NCBI GenBank assembly: GCA_000320545.1
Contig: ADNK01003284.1
Location: 1-24,255, forward strand
Direction of reading: 5' to 3'
Length of the DNA stretch: 24,255 nt
From: Bigelowiella natans CCMP2755
Taxonomy: Eukaryota > Cercozoa > Chlorarachniophyceae
The translations under genes were made by a program, and so were the position numbers. Under the pieces are notes generated by a model, which was not told the origin of the DNA, ran no database searches, and saw only the letters and a program-made list of their open reading frames with translations. This document shows positions 1 to 8,235 of this stretch, one piece after another (positions within the stretch are counted from its first letter, which is position 1; every line of letters starts with the position of its first letter).

Positions 1-2
1 CT

Positions 3-37
<35 letters not shown>
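1..37. repeat. (CA)n microsatellite
   Basis: Perfect CA dinucleotide run at the window edge after a short CTCT start. It probably extends beyond the window. Confidence 0.95.
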
Positions 38-38
<1 letters not shown>

Positions 39-203
39 GAATGTCTTTTGCCTCTATCGAAGCAGGTCCTGCAGCATAACCCTTGACGATGATGGTGGTG
101 GCAATGAATGGATCAGCACAATGAATGAGAATTAAATTAGTCTCTATCTTCGTCAAACAAACGAATATAAATATAAATAATGTAATATTATATACATATA
201 TAA

Positions 204-405
204 TGTGTGTGTGTGTGTGTGTGCGTGTGTGTGTGTGCGTGTATATTTATACCCTGCTCGCAGGAGAATCGACCTGATTGGGAGGCGCAATAGGTAGCGC
301 TTGAACGATCGTAGTTCCTGCTCGCATGCCCTGCTTCCATGCAGCATATAAATGATATAATATATACATAGAGAAGGAGAGAGAGAGAGAGAGAAAGAGA
401 GAGAT
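204..405. repeat. (GT)n and (GA)n microsatellites
   Basis: A GT run with GC interruptions lies at about 204-241 and a GA-rich run at about 371-405. Translations across them are His/Thr and Ser/Leu homopolymers and are not genes. Apart from these runs I see no gene in positions 38-650. Confidence 0.9.
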
Positions 406-744
406 TAATATATACATTGTTGTATATAGCTCTCACTATAACACCTTCCTTCTTGAAGATGACGGCATATTAGGATCCATTTTTTGAATCGATGATGACC
501 CTTGTAAATAATATAATAATGATACAGCCGATTATTTGCATGCGCATATTCTTCTCTATTTCTGAGACTAATATTTATGAATCCTCAAATTATGGTTCTC
601 ATAATTGTTTTTCAGGTGTCGGTCACGCATGAACACCGATGGTCTACCTGCTTCAACCGGGGGGGGAGGAGAAATCGTATGAATAACGGCTGGATTCTTG
701 TCCGCCTCCACAAGGGAATAAGGGGAGTCCGATTGGGGGTGCTT

Positions 745-835
745 CCTGTGTAGTTTTTATCATAATGTTATCGCGACTGCTGCGTAATTCCTGTGTAGTT
801 TTTATCATAGTGTTATCGCAACTGCTGCATAATTT
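745..835. repeat. Two-copy tandem repeat, about 48 bp
   Basis: The segment 'cctgtgtagtttttatcat' plus 'gttatcgc.actgctgc.taatt' occurs twice back to back with a few substitutions. It lies downstream of the minus-strand exon at 869-949, in its predicted intron. Confidence 0.8.
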
Positions 836-868
836 TCCAAGTGATGCCCCCCCTCTTTTTCGCTTTAC

Positions 869-949
869 CTTGGATTCAAAGCCCTCATGAATATCAACCA
901 TGCGGCCACCTGGACAAGTAGTACCGCTAGTAGAAAACCAAAAACGCCC
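869..949 (-). CDS. Single coding exon, product unknown
   Basis: Read on the minus strand, an acceptor (cttgcag) is followed by 27 open codons and an AAG|GTAAAG donor. The peptide includes WFSTSGTTCPGGRMVDIHEG. The phase is 0 at both ends, the splice sites are good and the composition is protein-like, so I treat it as a real internal exon. I do not recognise a family. Another basic, open minus-strand stretch between an acceptor near 1312 and a weak donor near 1163 could be a neighbouring exon, but that is weaker. It is unclear whether these belong to the kinase-containing gene upstream on this strand. Confidence 0.35.
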
Positions 950-982
950 CTGCAAGTGCACATGATACAGCAGAATTTATAG

Positions 983-1104
983 TCGATGGTGTTTGTTGTG
1001 TGAACAGTAGTAGGTAGCTCTTGCTTGGAGGAGGGCTTATTCAGTCGATGGTGTTGTGTGAACAGTAGTAGGTAGCTCTTGCTTGCTTGGAGGAGGGCTT
1101 ATTC
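983..1104. repeat. Two-copy tandem repeat, about 58 bp
   Basis: Two adjacent copies share 'agtcgatggtgt', 'gtgtgaacagtagtaggtag' and 'ggaggagggcttattc'. They differ by small indels (TTTG, an extra GCTT). A short GGGT run follows at about 1111-1128. Confidence 0.85.
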
Positions 1105-1441
1105 GAAAAGGGGTGGGTGGGTGGGTGGGTAGCAGCAGAAAAACTCAATAGAATTTACAAACCGTTGAGATAATGCCGTTCCCTTCCTCCGACTGCCACC
1201 GACCTCGCCTCTGCGGCGCTGCTGGTGCCGACGCTGCTTCATGTAGGCTTGATGATGATCATTTTTGAGAGGGGGCCAGCGTGTACAACTTCGGGATTTG
1301 CGGTTGCGATGTTTTCTGCAGTGATTTCAGTACTAAATTGGGCCATTTGAATCCAGGAATTTAAAGTCGTAATAATGCAAAGGTTTTGTGATGGTGCGAC
1401 AACGAAAAGATAAGCGATTTCTTCTCGAATCGCCTAGAGCC

Positions 1442-1500
1442 GATGATGATGATGATGATGATGATGAATGATGATGGTGATGGTGATGGTGATGATGGTA
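1442..1500. repeat. (GAT)n / (GGTGAT)n microsatellite
   Basis: A trinucleotide GAT run passes into GGTGAT units. It lies just upstream of the plus-strand kinase fragment. Confidence 0.9.
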
Positions 1501-1719
1501 TTCATCATTTCAACAGAAAGCTCCTCGCTCTACTGCAATCATCAAATCGAGGCCACGTGAACCTACTTCTGGAACCTGGTTCTGGAAAGATCAAACCGCT
1601 AATCTAATACATGATGCAGATCTTCGTTGATTATTGTGGTAAGCGGTTTGTCCAAGAAAAGTAAGGTATCTTTTAGTAGCACTGTCTTTCTTTTTCTTTG
1701 GGGCTAGAGACGGATAGAA

Positions 1720-1830
1720 TGCCTTTCGATCGTTGAAATTGGAATCCATTTATCATGATAAAGTTATTCCTACCTTATCGTTGAAATTGAAAACCATTAA
1801 ACATGCTTAAGTTATTACTACCCTACTACA
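1720..1830. repeat. Imperfect direct duplication inside the kinase-fragment intron
   Basis: 'tcgttgaaattg.aa.ccatt' followed by 'catg.t.aagttatt.ctacc' occurs twice about 60 bp apart. It lies in the interval read as an intron between the catalytic-loop and activation-loop segments. Confidence 0.6.
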
Positions 1831-2165
1831 TATAAAAGTCACTTGGGTTTTTATTAACTATTACTGTAATATCTACTGTGACCATTGCCACCATTGTTGT
1901 TTCATTCGCACATTTTCACTACTTTGTTATCTCCTCTAATCCATAGGGGAAGAATAGCATATACATTATGAAGACGATTACAAAGATACCATGGGCATGG
2001 TGTGCGCCAGGAAGAGTTTAGCCAGAAGTCCGACATCTGGATGTTTGGTGTCACCGTTTGGGAGATATTGACCAAAGGGAGATGTCCGAACAAGAAGCTG
2101 TTAAGCCTTCAACGCTTCAAAAACGAGCTTCAAAAGGGACGGATGCCCCCTAAGGTTTTCAATCG

Positions 2166-2184
2166 ATGGTGATTATGATGATGG

Positions 2185-2217
<33 letters not shown>

Positions 2218-2220
2218 ATT
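2166..2220. repeat. (GAT)n/(GGT)n microsatellite
   Basis: A GATGATGGT-type run fills most of the short interval between the kinase segments ending at 2154 and starting at 2262. Confidence 0.9.
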
Positions 2221-2375
2221 CTCTAATAGCTCCCCATGTAGTTTGTTTTCTGGGCATTTAGATTCCTGACGGCCCTCTGCGATCGAAGGAGTTGTCTCTG
2301 TGTTTTCAATTCGAAGTCAAGGTGTTGAAGCTTTTGTTTTTATTTTGTACAATCTTTCTCCTTTTCAGTTGTGTA

Positions 2376-2495
2376 TCGTATTTCTTTTTTTTTATAGACT
2401 TGCTATCCCTAATGTATCGTATTTCTTTTTTTTTTATAGACTTGCTATCCCTAATGTATCGTATTTCTTTTTTTGTAGACTTGCTATCTCCCTAA
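2376..2495. repeat. Triplicated unit containing a splice-acceptor-like pyrimidine tract
   Basis: A unit of about 42 bp, 'gtatcgtatttctttttt..tagacttgctatc.ccta', occurs three times in tandem, differing mainly in T-tract length. Each copy has a poly-pyrimidine tract ending in TAG, so each resembles an intron 3' end. It directly follows the last recognised kinase C-lobe exon. A short downstream segment (about 2502-2526) reads MRNRTLF and could be the remnant of the conserved Arg-containing end of the kinase domain. Confidence 0.75.
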
Positions 2496-2532
2496 ATATA
2501 GACATGCGTAATCGCACGTTGTTTGTATCTGT

Positions 2533-2560
2533 GAGAGAGAGAGAGAGAGAAGGAGAGAGC
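2533..2560. repeat. (GA)n microsatellite
   Basis: GAGA run with one AAGG interruption. Positions 2560-2870 downstream hold AT-rich sequence in which I see no gene. Confidence 0.85.
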
Positions 2561-2869
2561 GTGTGTATTGTTGTGTCTATTATGGCTGGATGACTGTGAT
2601 TTTCGCCTATCATCTATATTCTCTCCATTTGTTCTATTTCTGTGATTCTTCTTTCCCTTTTTTCTCTCTCTCCAAATATCAAATATTACATACGGTTAAT
2701 ATTCGGACATATATCATCCAACATTCTTGGTGATTTATCTGTATATGTATGCACATCGTGCGCAAGAAAGTTTTTCGTGAGAACAAATGCGATGATGCAC
2801 ATACACCTTAGAAATCCACGCAGCAGAAATACAGTAGTCAAAAGCCAGTGACTTCTTGAAGCAAGCATG

Positions 2870-4195
2870 ATGTTGTCAACTTAAGCAAGACGATCAGTAC
2901 CAGCGGAAACAAAAAATGGGCGAAAGGCATCAAGGTGCTCTTGTTCCAACAGCATCATTATGTGTAGTTTGTTTGTAACTATTTGCCAAGAGAAGAGCCG
3001 AAACTAAAATCTAGCATTGCAAGTTTGTTTACTCGTCTCCTTGTTCATGTCTTTGTTCGGTCTGCAAACCGACTTGTGATGGTCTTAAGATCGTTCCTGT
3101 GCATGATCTTGAGTGCTCGGTGCTGCTGGAACACCAAAGTCGAGCATCTCGTTGAGTTAGGAGTTCCAGAGTTGCATGCCACCAGCCTTCTTAAGAAGTT
3201 GCAAAAGGGGACACAGGGAGAGCGTCTCCAACGACGCAAAGGTTGTTACGCCACTCCACGAAAGGACGGTTTCCCACACTTCAATGAGCGGGAACCCGGT
3301 GCCTCTGGAAAGTGTGCCGTTTGATTTCTAGTCGAACCGGAGTTCATTGGGTGACAGGCGATGAGCATGGAGATGTCATTGTTGATGCAACGGTGAGGGG
3401 AGTTGTTTGCAAATTTGTGTGCAGATGCTTTGCCATCCATAGTTGTTTCATCCATGCGAATGTGATCTCCTGACACTCCATGACATTTTCTTCCCTTGCT
3501 CACATGGTGTTATCGTTTTGGCATCCATTCTTCACATCAGCGGCGTCCTTATCTGCGTCGGCACTGATTCAAAATGCCGCTAGCTGCTAGAGCTGGTTGG
3601 AGAAAACGAGGAGGACCATTGTCACATGAAGAAGAGATGCGTCGGTTGCAATCCTGATGCGTGAGATTGTTGTGACTGGCGGTGTCGTGTCACTGCGAGC
3701 ACGTGAAAAACGTTGTGCCACACACACATGTCTAGAATGTGCATCACATGAACTGCATCGACTGTTGACATGCACGTGCTCTTTCAAATGGGCAACTCGT
3801 CATGTTTGGTCATTTTTCACATGTCCCAAGTGTGACGGCGAACATGCGCACAACGTTTATGACACCTGTGAAATGTCTCTGATGCACAACAATGTGTCTA
3901 TTGTGGTCCTGCATGGGCACACGTTCTAGCGTTCTGGTGTGCACGAATTCAGTGAGACTACGCACATCACAGTGCACAAATGGCATGCAAATGCAACTGT
4001 CGCGCGTGGCGGCGTTTATTCCCCACACGACTGCTTCGACTGGTCAAGCTTTTGTTTCGTCTGGCAGTGATGCATTGTCGCCCACGTACAATGGCATTCC
4101 AAACACCCTCATTTTCATACACATGTGCACGCTGAAGATCCAACATCAATGCCTATCTAGCATCTTTGATGATCATAACTCATCGAGTGAATGAT
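2870..4195. other. Block of distinct composition, no gene recognised
   Basis: Unlike its surroundings, this 1.3 kb has almost no microsatellites and is rich in CATG/CACATG words. It carries several open but unconnected frames on both strands, for example plus 2983-3324 with a Lys/Arg-rich segment and plus 3657-3929 with several CxxC pairs (TCPKCDGEHAHN). Adjacent frames read on sensibly across stops; for example, after 3324 another plus frame gives GVHWVTGDEHGDVIVDATVR. That is what a decayed coding element such as a transposon would look like. I find no transposase motif set, terminal repeats or flanking duplication, so the identity is open. Confidence 0.4.
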
Positions 4196-4570
4196 TCATG
4201 TGACTGCATTGTTGCCGTCATAGAAGTCATTGGCTTGACGGCTGATGTTTATGTCATCTATGGTGTCACCTTCCACCGTGACCTCATCTAGTGTCAAGCG
4301 ACGAGAAGTAGTTAAATACCTTTCATGGTTCTTCTCCTCCACATCACGATTGTTATAAGCCAGTGTTTGATTCCCAGCGAGATTATCCGAAGAATCAATT
4401 TCTGTTTTCATGAAGTTCTTGATGAAAGCAGGCAAAATAGATCCTGTTCTTCCTTCGCCCCCCCTCCCGACGCTTGAGGCCCGTGTACCCTTAGATGCTG
4501 CTGATGCGGCTCTAACTTCAGTCGGTGCTACCCTTAATGCTAATACATTAGCGTTCGGATTAGTGGGCAT
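4196..4570 (-). CDS. Possible small protein, 124 codons, unknown
   Basis: An ATG-initiated minus-strand ORF with protein-like composition. An Ala/Ser/Arg-rich first third is followed by an amphipathic stretch (LPAFIKNFMKTEID) and an acidic, Asn/Asp-rich C-terminal half with LTLDEVTVEGDTIDDINISR. No signal peptide, membrane span or known domain is visible. The opposite strand is also open over part of it (4410-4730), which weakens the case. It could be a short gene, an exon of the kinase-containing gene on the same strand, or chance. Confidence 0.3.
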   Translation of the reverse strand: MPTNPNANVLALRVAPTEVRAASAASKGTRASSVGRGGEGRTGSILPAFIKNFMKTEIDSSDNLAGNQTLAYNNRDVEEKNHERYLTTSRRLTLDEVTVEGDTIDDINISRQANDFYDGNNAVT

Positions 4571-5173
4571 TTATTATTTCATTTATGAAGGTAAACGTTC
4601 GTATAGGTGTAAATGCAAGCATGAGTCGGTGTTAAGAGGTGGTGATGGTAGTGATAATTGTGGTGGTATGATGTGCCTTGCTGTGGAATCTGCGAAACAC
4701 GTCTTGAGCGATCTAAAAAAAAATGAATGAAGGTAAACGTAAGTGCGCTGGTGATAATGAAGACTGCATAAAGGAAACGACCATCATCACTGCAATAAAA
4801 AAATACGACGAAAGAGAAGAAAACAAACAGAAAGAACGAAACAATTGTGTTGCCAGTCAGTGAGCAATTACGTCTTTCATGCTTCCCAAGCTTAGACAAT
4901 TTCCGAGAATGGCGAGGTCTGCGATTTGTAGCTGTTATAAAGCTTGATCTCTACTCGCTAGATGCTCTCGTTACGGTGCAACGTAACAAAAGCGGGCATT
5001 ATAAGGGGCGACGCTTCGTCAGCCTACATGCAAGCATCGATGTTAAATACCTCAGCGGTCCGGAACCAAGTCTTCGGTGTGCCACTTTGCCCGCAGGTCT
5101 AATCATCATCAATTATGCGCTCGATTACGTTGTAGGAGAGGTGATTAGGATAGATAATGAAAATGTCAGAAAG

Positions 5174-5176
<3 letters not shown>

Positions 5177-5219
<43 letters not shown>
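5177..5219. repeat. (TA)n microsatellite
   Basis: Long TA run inside the interval read as an intron between two kinase-like exons. Confidence 0.95.
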
Positions 5220-5222
<3 letters not shown>

Positions 5223-5501
5223 AATATAGCGCTAGAGAGCTCCTACGACGATGATGCGCATGATAATGCCCTTTGTGTCTCCAATGATGACGACTTCCCT
5301 TAGTACTCCCATTAGTACTCCCATTAGTATCATGGTAGAACTGCCCCGAATGCGAAAGATGTCAGTTTCAACGGAAATGATAGAAGAACTGTTGTAATCA
5401 CACGACGGGAATGCCCGCATTTCTGGTTTAAGTTCCCTATGCACCGCAGATTTCAGTTTCCTTGTTTTTATGATAATATACTTACATATAGACATTTGGA
5501 T

Positions 5502-5505
<4 letters not shown>

Positions 5506-5540
<35 letters not shown>
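5506..5540. repeat. (CA)n microsatellite
   Basis: Perfect CA run. Overlapping open frames are repeat translations. Confidence 0.95.
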
Positions 5541-5541
<1 letters not shown>

Positions 5542-5703
5542 TCATGTATCATTCGGAATTACTTCCTGATTTTGGCCAATCAGTTTGCAAATGTTGTACA
5601 ACTGATCGAGGTACATGTTACGAGTATTGGTGGATCCTTGCACCGTCGATGCCTAAGAAGAGAAAGCAATGGCAATAACGATAAGAGGAAAGGTTACGTA
5701 AAA

Positions 5704-5823
5704 ATTAGGTTGGTGAGAAGTACGAATAATACATGGAAATAATATTAGGTTGGTGAGAGGTACGAATAATACATGGAAATAATATTAGGTTGGTGAGATG
5801 TACGAATAATACATGGAAATAAT
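5704..5823. repeat. Three-copy 40-bp tandem repeat
   Basis: Units start at 5704, 5744 and 5784, each running from 'attaggttggtgaga' to 'tacatggaaataat'. They differ by a single base at the same place (AAG, AGG and ATG before 'tacgaa'). They are very recent duplicates. Confidence 0.95.
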
Positions 5824-5857
5824 CATGAAACACACACATCTAATAGCATTAAGATTC

Positions 5858-6054
5858 CAATGATTGTTGCTTTTGCACTTCCGCGATATTTTCATTACTT
5901 TGAACAGCTTGGCTCCAGCTCCTAGCGCGGCAGATGCAAGGTTCACGCGAAAGAGTAACGTACGAAGCTCGGCTGTCGCAAAAGAGAGTGGTGATGAAGG
6001 CATTGTTTTTGGATGCTTCTTTCGCGATTTAGAGGCGTTCTCATCAATGTCGGC

Positions 6055-6057
<3 letters not shown>
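5858..6057 (-). CDS. Candidate exon, Ala/Leu-rich segment, unknown
   Basis: A minus-strand open stretch runs from next to an (ATG)n microsatellite to a possible donor (AAA|GTAATG). It reads KSRKKHPKTMPSSP and then SFATAELRTLLFRVNLASAA and GAGAKLF, which is basic then amphipathic-helical. Codon choice and composition look protein-like, but the upstream border is hidden in the microsatellite and I see no family. It lies between kinase-like exons on the same strand, so it may be an insert, a separate gene or chance. Confidence 0.28.
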
Positions 6058-6085
<28 letters not shown>

Positions 6086-6086
6086 G
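6055..6086. repeat. (ATC)n microsatellite
   Basis: ATC run. The nearby (CAA)n run at about 6272-6294 is similar. Both are in presumed non-coding sequence. Confidence 0.95.
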
Positions 6087-6743
6087 TTGTCGTCGTTATC
6101 TTAAAAAAATCCATAAATTTTGGGTGAGGGCATTAGAAACAACCGCTCCCTCCTTGGCCCCCCCGTTTTATTCTTCTTCTAACCTTCTTCTGCGAAAGAT
6201 ATAATCGCGACTGCGAGTCCTAAAACTGGGATATTCTGAAAGGCCAGCGTCACGGTCTAAGACATACGCACAAACAACAACAACAACAACAACATCATCC
6301 ACTACCGAGGGTGTACAGGACGACCAAGGCACTCAGCAAGTACCACCCGCTAAATTGGGTGGATTCGAAGAGGGAGGGTATTATCTCAATTTTCGTTATG
6401 ATATCATACATCTGGACGGAGTTGCTTTAGTTCGCGTCCCACCCTTTGAATCGTTTTAACAAGGACCAAAGCGTCCTTCGCCTGTGCAAAAGTGGTGATT
6501 CGAAAATTTATTCACTCAATATTTGCTACTGCTGAATTGACCGTCAGCATCCACCAGCAGGTGAAAAGCCATAGAGATCGGCAATATCATCATCACAGTA
6601 GGAGCTTGCAAGTACCATACCTTCATATGCCTTCGCTGGGTGCTATTTTCTTTGATTTTAGAATTTATAATCTTAGCGAAAGAGGAGCAGGAGGAGGGGG
6701 AGAGTGATATCGGAGCAAATAAGCTCATTAGCATGTATTTTAC

Positions 6744-6856
6744 CACGTAAATACGGCACAAAATCAGCACTTTCGATCGACAAAGATGACAAAGAAGGTG
6801 AAGAGACTGCTTTTCTTTTGTTAACACTATCAAGATCCAAGCAGAAAATGCAAGAA
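6744..6856 (-). CDS. Candidate exon, Ser-rich linker
   Basis: On the minus strand a TTCCCAG acceptor is followed by an open stretch including LDLDSVNKRKAVSSPSLSSL and then ESADFVPYLR, with a G|GTAAAA donor. The polar, serine-rich sequence looks like a cytosolic linker. If the frame is read past the donor it gives KIHANELICSDI, which could instead be the strand leading into a kinase glycine loop. It lies just upstream, in transcriptional order, of the beta-3 kinase exon at 6410-6481. A further possible exon ends in an ATGAAG|GTATGG donor near 6637. Confidence 0.35.
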
Positions 6857-6904
6857 CTGGGAACTCATTGGCGAGTGCGTGCTATTCATCTCTGAAACTA
6901 CTAC

Positions 6905-7029
6905 CCTCCAGATGTAGCTGAAGTTTGGCGAATAGTGGAGCTTATTCGGATCGCCGTGCCCACTTTTCTGTTTTAAGTTAGGTAAACGAATGATAGGTGT
7001 TAATTTCGGTACGTTCATCGCGACATCCT
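6905..7029 (-). CDS. Candidate exon, basic/polar segment
   Basis: Acceptor (tttgaag) and TGGAGG|GTAGTA donor bound an open minus-strand stretch reading MNVPKLTPIIRLPNLKQKSG and then PNKLHYSPNFSYIW. It has no transmembrane character and no family that I recognise. It sits between the zinc-finger exon and the serine-rich exon with about 50-115 bp gaps, as expected for consecutive exons of one gene. Confidence 0.4.
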
Positions 7030-7079
7030 CTTCAAAATCATATCATTTCACATCAAACCGAGACGCAAGGAGAAAACCA

Positions 7080-7110
7080 TGACGACGACGACGACGACGA
7101 CGACGACGAT
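7080..7110. repeat. (GAC)n microsatellite
   Basis: GAC run lying in the interval read as an intron after the zinc-finger exon. Confidence 0.95.
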
Positions 7111-7143
7111 GGAGATGAGAGTTACTGTGAAGAAGCATACAAC

Positions 7144-7259
7144 CTCTAAATGGCGAGCAAGATCTATCTTGCGGGAAAATTGGGCACCACATTTTTCACA
7201 GATGTATATTTCCATGCAATTTTTTGAGTCCAAGTTCGTTTCACACCAGCGACATGGCC
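7144..7259 (-). CDS. Candidate exon with TRAF-type/C2HC zinc finger
   Basis: A pyrimidine-rich tract and acceptor (gatgacag) precede an open minus-strand stretch. It holds a first CxxC pair in PCRWCETN and then YICEKCGAQFSRKIDLARHL followed by EVVC. The spacing C-x2-C-x12-H-x4-C matches TRAF-type or C2HC fingers, small zinc-binding protein-interaction modules. If the donor lies at GAG|GTTGTA (7143), the final Cys is lost; if the exon runs on a few codons, it is kept. It lies on the strand of the receptor-like gene and of the kinase-like exons, so it could be a cytoplasmic module of either or a separate gene. Confidence 0.45.
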
Positions 7260-7555
7260 CTGTCATCAAGGATCGGAGGAAATACAGCAGTTTAAAGGAT
7301 GACAGTTGTAATTAATAATAATAGCCACAAGCGCGGCCTCTCTCCCCTTCGCGATAAAACAAAGCATGCAAAAAGGTGCCGCGAAGGTGATCGCCATTCC
7401 ATCTGCTGAAAAGTGTTTATGATTCAGTGAGTTCTTTACATGGTCTCTGCTGTGGGGTGTGCTTGTCGGTATCTGCAAAGGTTTTGAAAAGGCAAAGAAG
7501 AGCGTAAATCAACATCATACTATAAATAACCCCCCCCCCTAACCCCCCTCCCCTT

Positions 7556-7665
7556 TCTTTATCATGTATCAAACTTTTATCTTCCTCGGATCCAAACATC
7601 CAGGGCTCTTTATCCTGCTCCTTCTCCACCTTTCGAAGAAATGGTCTATCAGGATCGCAGCGACG
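7556..7665 (-). CDS. Candidate exon, charged segment
   Basis: A minus-strand open stretch including CDPDRPFLRKVEKEQDKEPW and then MFGSEEDKSLIHD. It is highly charged, unlike the Leu/Val homopolymers that microsatellites create upstream in the same frame, and contains a possible AAG|GTGGAG donor. It has no known domain. It would suit a juxtamembrane or cytosolic segment after the membrane spans of the receptor-like gene, but no splice path is proven. Confidence 0.3.
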
Positions 7666-7798
7666 ACAGTAGTAGTAACAGGCATGGCAACATGAAATGG
7701 AAGATATCCCCATGTGTGAAGATAATAGCATGTTCGTTGTTGTCAACAGATGGACCTTTGCGTTAAGATCTTGATGGTGATCCAGAAGCATCTGCGAT

Positions 7799-7804
7799 AG
7801 TAGT

Positions 7805-7836
<32 letters not shown>

Positions 7837-8026
7837 CGATGAACAATTTTGGAGGGCATGGCAGCAAGTTACAAGCCGCTCGAGGAACAGCAGTCTCAGT
7901 AGTACAACAACAACAACAACAACAACAACACTAGCAATGAGGACAATCACGCCACACTTCACACCCCCCCCCCGCTCCTGCTCTCCACTCCGCGCACATG
8001 AAGGTAAACACATAGCTCCCCATCAT

Positions 8027-8060
<34 letters not shown>
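7799..8060. repeat. Cluster of trinucleotide microsatellites
   Basis: (AGC)n lies at about 7803-7833, (CAA)n at about 7902-7930 and (ATC)n at about 8026-8060, with a C-homopolymer near 7965. The 198-codon minus-strand frame here is mostly poly-Val and poly-Leu produced by these repeats. A minus-strand stretch at about 8080-8165, after an acceptor (gtgctcag), might be an exon, but none of its frames is convincing. Confidence 0.9.
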
Positions 8061-8235
8061 ATTTTCATATGCATCTTGGCAACAGGAGGAAGATATTGTG
8101 AACAGGGCACATTGTATAGCCTTGCTTTCCGCTCCCAGTTCCCAGATGCCGAGAGAATGAACAATTGTCTGAGCACCTGGTGGTACGTAAGAATACAACA
8201 TGAGTGCGCAAAGAAGACCGTCGTACACCGTTATT

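Larger units (their letters stand above)
1552..2315 (+). pseudogene. Tyrosine-kinase-like C-lobe, frame-disrupted
   Basis: Three segments spell the C-terminal lobe of a tyrosine-type kinase. From 1552, after an acceptor (aaatcgag), comes a catalytic-loop remnant reading NLLLEPGSGKIK. From 1947 to 2154 comes the activation segment (YIMKTITKIPWAWCAP) and then EFSQKSDIWMFGVTVWEILT, the APE, helix F and helix G region. From 2262 to 2315 comes IPDGPLRSKELSLCFQFE. The WCAPE and WMFGVT signatures recall ACK/TNK-family kinases. The frame changes inside GCGCCAGGAAGAG: removing one G would restore 69 codons with phase 0 at both splice sites. The catalytic-loop piece needs further frame changes, and the HRD and DFG residues are not readable. 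I infer a decayed copy or half. No kinase N-lobe precedes it on this strand. Confidence 0.62.
4665..6481 (-). pseudogene. Protein-kinase-like N-lobe to helix E, split exons
   Basis: Minus-strand exon candidates spell successive kinase elements. 6410-6481 gives ALVLVKTIQRVGRELKQLRP, a beta-3 strand with the VAVK-type lysine. An exon ending at 5247 gives LREVVIIGDTKGIIMRIIV, the C-helix Glu region and beta-4. 5051-5098 gives TPKTWFRTAE, the beta-5/hinge. 4872-4931 gives LQIADLA..LGSMKD, the hinge and helix D. 4765-4789 gives DDGRFLYA. From 4712 downward comes IAQDVFRRFHSKAHH, the helix E end just before the HRD position. The steps 5247 to 5098 and 5051 to 4931 keep phase 0. The step from helix D into 4789 does not. 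The glycine loop is not identified, and no catalytic loop follows on this strand. Each piece is short and individually weak; the order is the evidence. It is called a pseudogene because of the phase break and missing C-lobe. Confidence 0.5.

Noticed and set aside
3246-3503. Minus frame with MDETTMDGK, reminiscent of an ISXO2-like transposase DExxxxGK motif
   Set aside because: Only this short match exists. The expected flanking catalytic residues and zinc ribbon are absent in the adjoining frames.
5704-5823. Regular 40-bp repeats considered as a CRISPR-like array
   Set aside because: The units are directly abutting with no unique spacers, in a eukaryotic intron-rich context; they are a simple tandem duplication.
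7417-8013. 198-codon minus-strand ORF
   Set aside because: Its length is mainly poly-Val and poly-Leu from AAC, AGC and related microsatellites. Only the charged stretch at about 7556-7665 looks coding.
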